Of a stretch of 8,802 nucleotides of DNA, positions 5,860-8,802 are shown piece by piece (position 1 is the stretch's first letter; each line of letters starts with the position of its first letter). This stretch comes from an uncultured Oscillospiraceae bacterium (GTDB taxonomy: Bacteria > Bacillota > Clostridia > Oscillospirales > Oscillospiraceae). The stretch lies in NCBI GenBank assembly GCA_910584805.1, contig CAJUCB010000003.1:1-8802 (forward strand), in the 5' to 3' direction. Below the pieces are notes generated by a model. It ran no database searches. It was not told the DNA's origin and worked only from the letters and a program-made list of their open reading frames with translations. Both the position numbers and the translations under genes were made by a program.

Positions 5860-7179
5860 TCAGGAACGGCTGATGTAATTCACAGGGTTCACACGGCTAG
5901 AGCTGGAACTGCTGGTCCAGAGCTCCAAGTGCAGATGGTTGCCAGTGGAGCTACCAGTGGAGCCCACGTAACCAATAACCTGACCCTGGTTCACCGAGGA
6001 ACCTGCGGAAACGGCACGGGAGGACATGTGGCAATAGACTGTCCGGCTGCCGTCGGCATGGGCAATGGCCACATAGTTGCCGTAAGAGGAACCATAGGTG
6101 GAGATAACCACCACGCCGCCCTTGGCCGCCTTGATAGGCGTACCGCCGGGAGCGGGGATATCAGCACCGGTATGGAGCTCACGCCCATGGAAGGGGCAAT
6201 TCCGATACCCAAAGGGGGAACTGATACTAGTGTATCCGGGCAAGGGCCAGATATATCCACCGCTGTAGTTGGTACCACCGCTGCTGCCGCTGCTAGAACT
6301 GCTGCCGCTGCTGCTGGAAGAACCGCTGTTAGAGGGCTTGTTGGCCGCTGCCTGCTGCTGGGCACGCAGACGGGCGGCTTCCTCTTCCTTCCGGCGCTGC
6401 TCCTCCAGCTGCTTGGCATAGGTGGCTTCCGCCTGCTTCAGCTGGTCGGCAACCTCTTTGGCAGCGTCTTCGTTGTCCTCCATCTGTTTGGCATAGCTGT
6501 TATAGTCGGCGTTGATCTGGGCAAGGGCCGCTTCCACCTTTTTCTCCTCCGCCTGGAGGTCGTTGCGCTGGTTCGCCAGATTGTTGCGGGCCTGCTCCTG
6601 GTCGGTCTTGCTCTGCTCTAAGTCGGCCTTGGCATCGGCTACGGCCTGGCGGGCATCGGCCAGCTCATCCATCACCACGTTGTCGTAGTCCATAATTTCA
6701 TGGACCATGGAGAGCCGGTCCAGCAGGTCAGAGAAATCCTGGGCATCGAAGATCACAGACCAGTAGGAGACGTCACCCGTCTCTTCCATGCGGCGGATCC
6801 GCTGGCAGAAATCCTCATAATACTTGGCCTCTTTCTCCTGGGCCTGGGCCAACTCGCCTTCTTTCTGGACGATCATCTGGGCCAACTGGGCGATGGCCTG
6901 CTCAGAAACCTTGATCTCCTCTTGGAGCACATTGATCTTCTGCTCTAATAGGCGCTTCTGGTCTGCAGCGGCGTTCTTGGAGTTGGAAAGCTTGTCCAAC
7001 TGGGATTGCAGGTTTGCCTTCTGCGTCGCCAAGCTAGAAGCCTGGTTCTTCAACCCGTTGATCTGATCCTTGGTTACGGCGGCACCTGCTACGGGCACTG
7101 CCACGGCCATGACCACAAATACAAGGGCAAGCAACGTGGTCACGCCGCGTTTGGCCCATTCCTTACAATGTAACTGCAT
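5860..7179 (-). CDS. Secreted coiled-coil M23 peptidoglycan hydrolase (EnvC/PcsB-like)
   Basis: This is an exported cell-wall metalloendopeptidase of 439 aa. Counting from the ATG at 7179, residues 1-34 form a signal peptide (basic start, hydrophobic TTLLALVFVVMAVAVPVAG, Ala-rich cleavage region). Residues 36-278 are a long coiled coil, interrupted near 130-170 by DVSYWSVIFDAQDFSDLLDR, typical of PcsB/EnvC-type hairpins that interact with FtsEX. A Ser/Gly linker follows (about 283-305), then an M23 LytM domain (310-436). All metal and catalytic residues are present: His336 and Asp340 in HTGAD, His384 in YCHMS, His415 and His417 in HLHLEL. An intact active site means it is likely an enzyme, unlike degenerate EnvC activators. 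A run of six Ser near the C-terminus is unusual. GAGAGGTGA precedes the ATG; the longer frame from 7218 has no ribosome site. Division-linked peptide cleavage is the family expectation, not shown here. Confidence 0.93.
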   Translation of the reverse strand: MQLHCKEWAKRGVTTLLALVFVVMAVAVPVAGAAVTKDQINGLKNQASSLATQKANLQSQLDKLSNSKNAAADQKRLLEQKINVLQEEIKVSEQAIAQLAQMIVQKEGELAQAQEKEAKYYEDFCQRIRRMEETGDVSYWSVIFDAQDFSDLLDRLSMVHEIMDYDNVVMDELADARQAVADAKADLEQSKTDQEQARNNLANQRNDLQAEEKKVEAALAQINADYNSYAKQMEDNEDAAKEVADQLKQAEATYAKQLEEQRRKEEEAARLRAQQQAAANKPSNSGSSSSSGSSSSSGSSGGTNYSGGYIWPLPGYTSISSPFGYRNCPFHGRELHTGADIPAPGGTPIKAAKGGVVVISTYGSSYGNYVAIAHADGSRTVYCHMSSRAVSAGSSVNQGQVIGYVGSTGSSTGNHLHLELWTSSSSSSRVNPVNYISRS

Positions 7180-7232
7180 TTGTTTTGGTTCACCTCTCGA
7201 TCTTTGGATTAGGGGCATATACTTACGGGATA

Positions 7233-7261
7233 ACTATAACATACTTTTCCAATAGATTCAA
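7233..7261 (-). promoter_or_regulatory. Sigma-A promoter of the M23 peptidase gene
   Basis: TTGAAT (7261-7256) and TATAGT (7238-7233) lie 17 bp apart, with TGT giving an extended -10. Transcription would start near 7226, about 47 nt before the ATG at 7179 and upstream of the GAGAGGTGA ribosome site. The stretch is markedly AT-rich compared with the flanking genes. Confidence 0.75.
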
Positions 7262-7267
7262 GAGAGA

Positions 7268-7295
7268 GTTGCAAAATTGTCACAAAATCGTAACA
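7268..7295 (-). promoter_or_regulatory. Putative WalR-type operator: three half-sites at 11-bp period
   Basis: Minus-strand reading gives TGTTAC (7295-7290), TGTGAC (7284-7279) and TGCAAC (7273-7268), each separated by exactly 5 bp. WalR/VicR sites are two TGT(A/T)A(A/T/C) half-sites spaced by 5 bp; the first pair matches 11 of 12 defined positions. The array ends 6 bp before the -35 of the M23 hydrolase promoter, a usual position for activation, and PcsB/CwlO-type hydrolases are classic WalR targets. Recognition by this organism's WalR is inference. Confidence 0.5.
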
Positions 7296-7306
7296 TTCCA
7301 CCCTTT

Positions 7307-8155
7307 TTACTCCTCCAAGAAGAGGATCCCCAGGGTACCAGGGCCGCAGTGGGAGGTCACGGTGCAGCCGGTGCGGGTGTAAAAAATCTCCTGGATGGGG
7401 GCAATGTTCCGGATCAGAGCGGAGAGGTTTTTCTCCTGCTCTGGGGTGAGCGCGTTGGAGGTGGTGACAAAGAAATAATCCGGCCGGATCTTCTTGCCGC
7501 TCATGCGCTCGGTGATGTATTTCTCATAAACTTTTGCTATGTTCCCCCGGTACTTCTTACAGACTTCCAGCTTCCCCTCCCGCATCTCAATGCAGGGCTT
7601 CAGGTTCAGCAGGTTGGCGCCGAAGGCAGTGACACCTGTGCAGCGGCCACCCTTCCACATATACTCTAAGGTGTCGATGACAAAGCTGACGTTCACCTTG
7701 GGGATCAAGTCCTCCATGGCCTGGGCAATGGTGGCGGCGTCCTTCCCCTCGTCCCGGAGCTTACAGGCCACCAGAAGCATCTGTCCAATGCCGGTGGTGA
7801 GCTTACGGGTGTCGATGGGATACACCCCCTCCAACTCCGCCGCCGCAATCATAGCGTTCTGATAGGTAGCGGAGAGGTCGGAGCTGATGTCCAGATGGAC
7901 TACCTCATACCCCGCCTCCACCAAGGGGGTAAAGAAGCTGGTGAACTCCTGGGGGCTGACGGCAGCGGTACGGGGCAGGGTCTTGTCCTTGGCATATCGT
8001 TCAAAGATCATATCCTGGTGAAAGTCCACGCCATCCAAATAGTTCTCTTCCCCCAAGAGCACATGGAGGGGGACAACTTTAATGTTGAAACGCTCTAAAA
8101 GTTCCTGGGGCAGATCACAGGTACTATCTGCGGTGATGCACACAGGTTTGCTCAT
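7307..8155 (-). CDS. DegV family fatty-acid-binding protein (FakB-like)
   Basis: DegV proteins bind a single fatty acid; the FakB members present it to the kinase FakA, making acyl-phosphate for membrane lipid synthesis. The 282-aa protein has the usual length. It begins KPVCITADSTCDLP, then shows PRTAAVSPQEF at the position of the family's TSQPS motif, DISSDLSATYQNA (the SSGLSGTYQ motif with Gly to Asp and Gly to Ala changes), IDTRKLTTGIGQ, YMWKGGRCTGVTAFGANLLNLKP, and the C-terminal SHCGPGTLG with the conserved His269 near the lipid head group. The ATG at 8155 has AAAGGAG 7 nt upstream. A longer frame from 8245 is ruled out because it would begin at the -35 of the gene's own promoter. No fakA is in the window. 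No terminator separates it clearly from the M23 gene, so some read-through into that gene is possible. Confidence 0.93.
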   Translation of the reverse strand: MSKPVCITADSTCDLPQELLERFNIKVVPLHVLLGEENYLDGVDFHQDMIFERYAKDKTLPRTAAVSPQEFTSFFTPLVEAGYEVVHLDISSDLSATYQNAMIAAAELEGVYPIDTRKLTTGIGQMLLVACKLRDEGKDAATIAQAMEDLIPKVNVSFVIDTLEYMWKGGRCTGVTAFGANLLNLKPCIEMREGKLEVCKKYRGNIAKVYEKYITERMSGKKIRPDYFFVTTSNALTPEQEKNLSALIRNIAPIQEIFYTRTGCTVTSHCGPGTLGILFLEE

Positions 8156-8216
8156 GATAACACTCCTTTTGGTTCTATTTTCCCTGGTTTTTTCGGTATT
8201 TCTACTAATTTTATCC

Positions 8217-8245
8217 ATTATACCTGTATCTGTCCGCAATTTCAA
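8217..8245 (-). promoter_or_regulatory. Sigma-A promoter of the DegV gene
   Basis: TTGAAA (8245-8240) and a perfect TATAAT (8222-8217) are separated by 17 bp. The start point should be near 8210, giving a leader of about 55 nt that is A-rich and ends in AAAGGAG. This is the best promoter match in the window. Confidence 0.88.
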
Positions 8246-8285
8246 TAGAAATTCATCCCAGCCCCCAAAATTTTATTCAAGCACA

Positions 8286-8331
8286 GGGCGGGGCATTTTT
8301 TCTCAAAAAAGCCCCGCCCCTGGAAGCGGCT
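8286..8331 (-). terminator. GC-rich hairpin after the DUF421 gene, probable terminator
   Basis: GGGCGGGGC (8286-8294) pairs perfectly with GCCCCGCCC (8311-8319), and inside it six T pair with six A around a 3-nt loop, giving a stem of about 15 bp with one bulged base. It lies 25 bp after the stop of the DUF421 gene. No T-run follows the large stem on the minus strand. A smaller nested stem, AGCCGC (8331-8326) with GC..GGCT (8317-8310), does lead straight into six T (8310-8305) and is a plausible conventional terminator. The two folds share one arm and exclude each other. Confidence 0.55.
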
Positions 8332-8343
8332 CCCTCCAACGCT

Positions 8344-8802
8344 TTAGGCCTTTTCCGGGGGATAGAACGTCACCTGGTCGTTTTGATCCACCAGGCCCAA
8401 AAAGACCTCCTTAGGGCTGTGGTAGCCCTGGTTTTTCAACTGCTCCTTCAACCAGTGCTCCTCCTTTCCCATGCGCCGGAGGTTCTCCCCCAGCACCCGT
8501 CCCTCCATGATGATCTCCGTGAAAAAAGTAGCCTGCTGGGTCTCTAGGTGCAGGTCCCGGGGAGTAGCTGGACGGTCTGGCTCCGCCGGGAGGATGGACA
8601 GCGCCCCGTTGTGCTCAAACACCGCTGTGTAAACCTGTCCCAGGTCAAAATACCCCTGCTGGCGGCACAGGGCCAAAAACTCGCTCAAATCCAGCCTGGC
8701 CTTTTTCATGTTCTCTCGATAAAGCTTCCCGTTGTGGAACAGGATAGTGGGGGCGCCCTCAATGAACTTCCGGCTGCGCTGGAAGCGCTGGGTGATCAGG
8801 CT
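8344..8802 (-). CDS. YetF-type DUF421 membrane protein, C-terminal part
   Basis: The frame is open to the window edge, so the 5' end is missing; an ATG at 8709 is internal, because 31 further in-frame codons read SLITQRFQRSRKFIEGAPTI and on into LFHNGKLYREN, the typical start of the cytoplasmic DUF421 domain. Visible elements are FIEGAPTILFHNGK, the helix MKKARLDLSEFLALCRQQGYFDLGQVYTAVFEHNGALSIL, and the C-terminal WLKEQLKNQGYHSPKEVFLGLVDQNDQVTFYP. This gives 152 residues. In YetF-like proteins this soluble region follows three or four N-terminal membrane helices, which would lie beyond 8802. The biochemical role of the family is not settled; Bacillus relatives affect spore germination. A hairpin terminator follows the stop. 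Confidence 0.88.
   Translation of the reverse strand, partial: SLITQRFQRSRKFIEGAPTILFHNGKLYRENMKKARLDLSEFLALCRQQGYFDLGQVYTAVFEHNGALSILPAEPDRPATPRDLHLETQQATFFTEIIMEGRVLGENLRRMGKEEHWLKEQLKNQGYHSPKEVFLGLVDQNDQVTFYPPEKA

Noticed and set aside
6290..6330. GCTGCTGCC-like triplet repeats
   Set aside because: They encode the Ser/Gly linker of the M23 protein; a codon-level low-complexity stretch, not a separate repeat element.
5788..6621. Plus-strand frame opposite the M23 gene with Ala/Gly/Thr-rich translation
   Set aside because: It mirrors the Ser/Gly linker and coiled coil of the M23 protein on the other strand and has no motif of its own.
7180..7218. Upstream start (7218) for the M23 protein
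   Set aside because: No ribosome site precedes it, and it would place 13 extra residues before an otherwise ideal signal peptide.
8156..8245. Upstream start (8245) for the DegV protein giving 30 extra residues
   Set aside because: That start coincides with the -35 of a near-consensus promoter whose transcript begins about 35 bp later, and DegV proteins normally start at the MSKPVCITADST position.

Overview
The window looks like chromosomal DNA of a fairly GC-rich Clostridia, most likely an Oscillospiraceae gut bacterium of the Flavonifractor/Intestinimonas kind. This is an inference from gene content (TipAS-type regulator, DegV, YetF/DUF421, PcsB-like M23 peptidase, DUF2520-type ketopantoate reductase), strong GGAGG ribosome sites, TTGACA/TATAAT-like promoters and GC-rich third codon positions. 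No phage, insertion sequence, CRISPR array, tRNA or rRNA was seen.

Layout. Bases 1-132 hold the plus-strand 3' end of a TipAS-domain regulator. It converges on a minus-strand block that fills the rest of the window, with a hairpin terminator at the junction. Read in the direction of transcription from the right edge, the minus-strand genes are: a YetF/DUF421 membrane-protein gene cut by the window edge (8344-8802); a DegV fatty-acid-binding protein with its own promoter (7307-8155); a secreted coiled-coil M23 peptidoglycan hydrolase with its own promoter and WalR-like repeats (5860-7179); a GNAT acetyltransferase immediately behind a terminator (5345-5788); the five-gene vitamin B5/CoA operon panG-panB-panC-panD-coaBC (887-5084); and an unrecognised charged protein (174-755).

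The operon is the centre of the window. PanB makes ketopantoate, the DUF2520 protein (probable PanG) reduces it to pantoate, PanD makes beta-alanine, PanC joins the two into pantothenate, and CoaBC carries out the cysteine-ligation and decarboxylation steps of CoA synthesis. Only pantothenate kinase and the last two CoA steps are missing here. Three of the four junctions overlap or nearly overlap as ATGA or GTGA; the fourth has a 4-nt gap. This implies tight translational coupling. A good sigma-A promoter lies about 150 bp upstream of panG, and the predicted leader of about 143 nt holds a 34-bp imperfect palindrome at its 5' end and a hairpin that would bury the panG ribosome site. That leader is the most promising undescribed regulatory element in the window.

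Intergenic stretches are all under 300 bp. The largest (5085-5344) is the panG promoter and leader.
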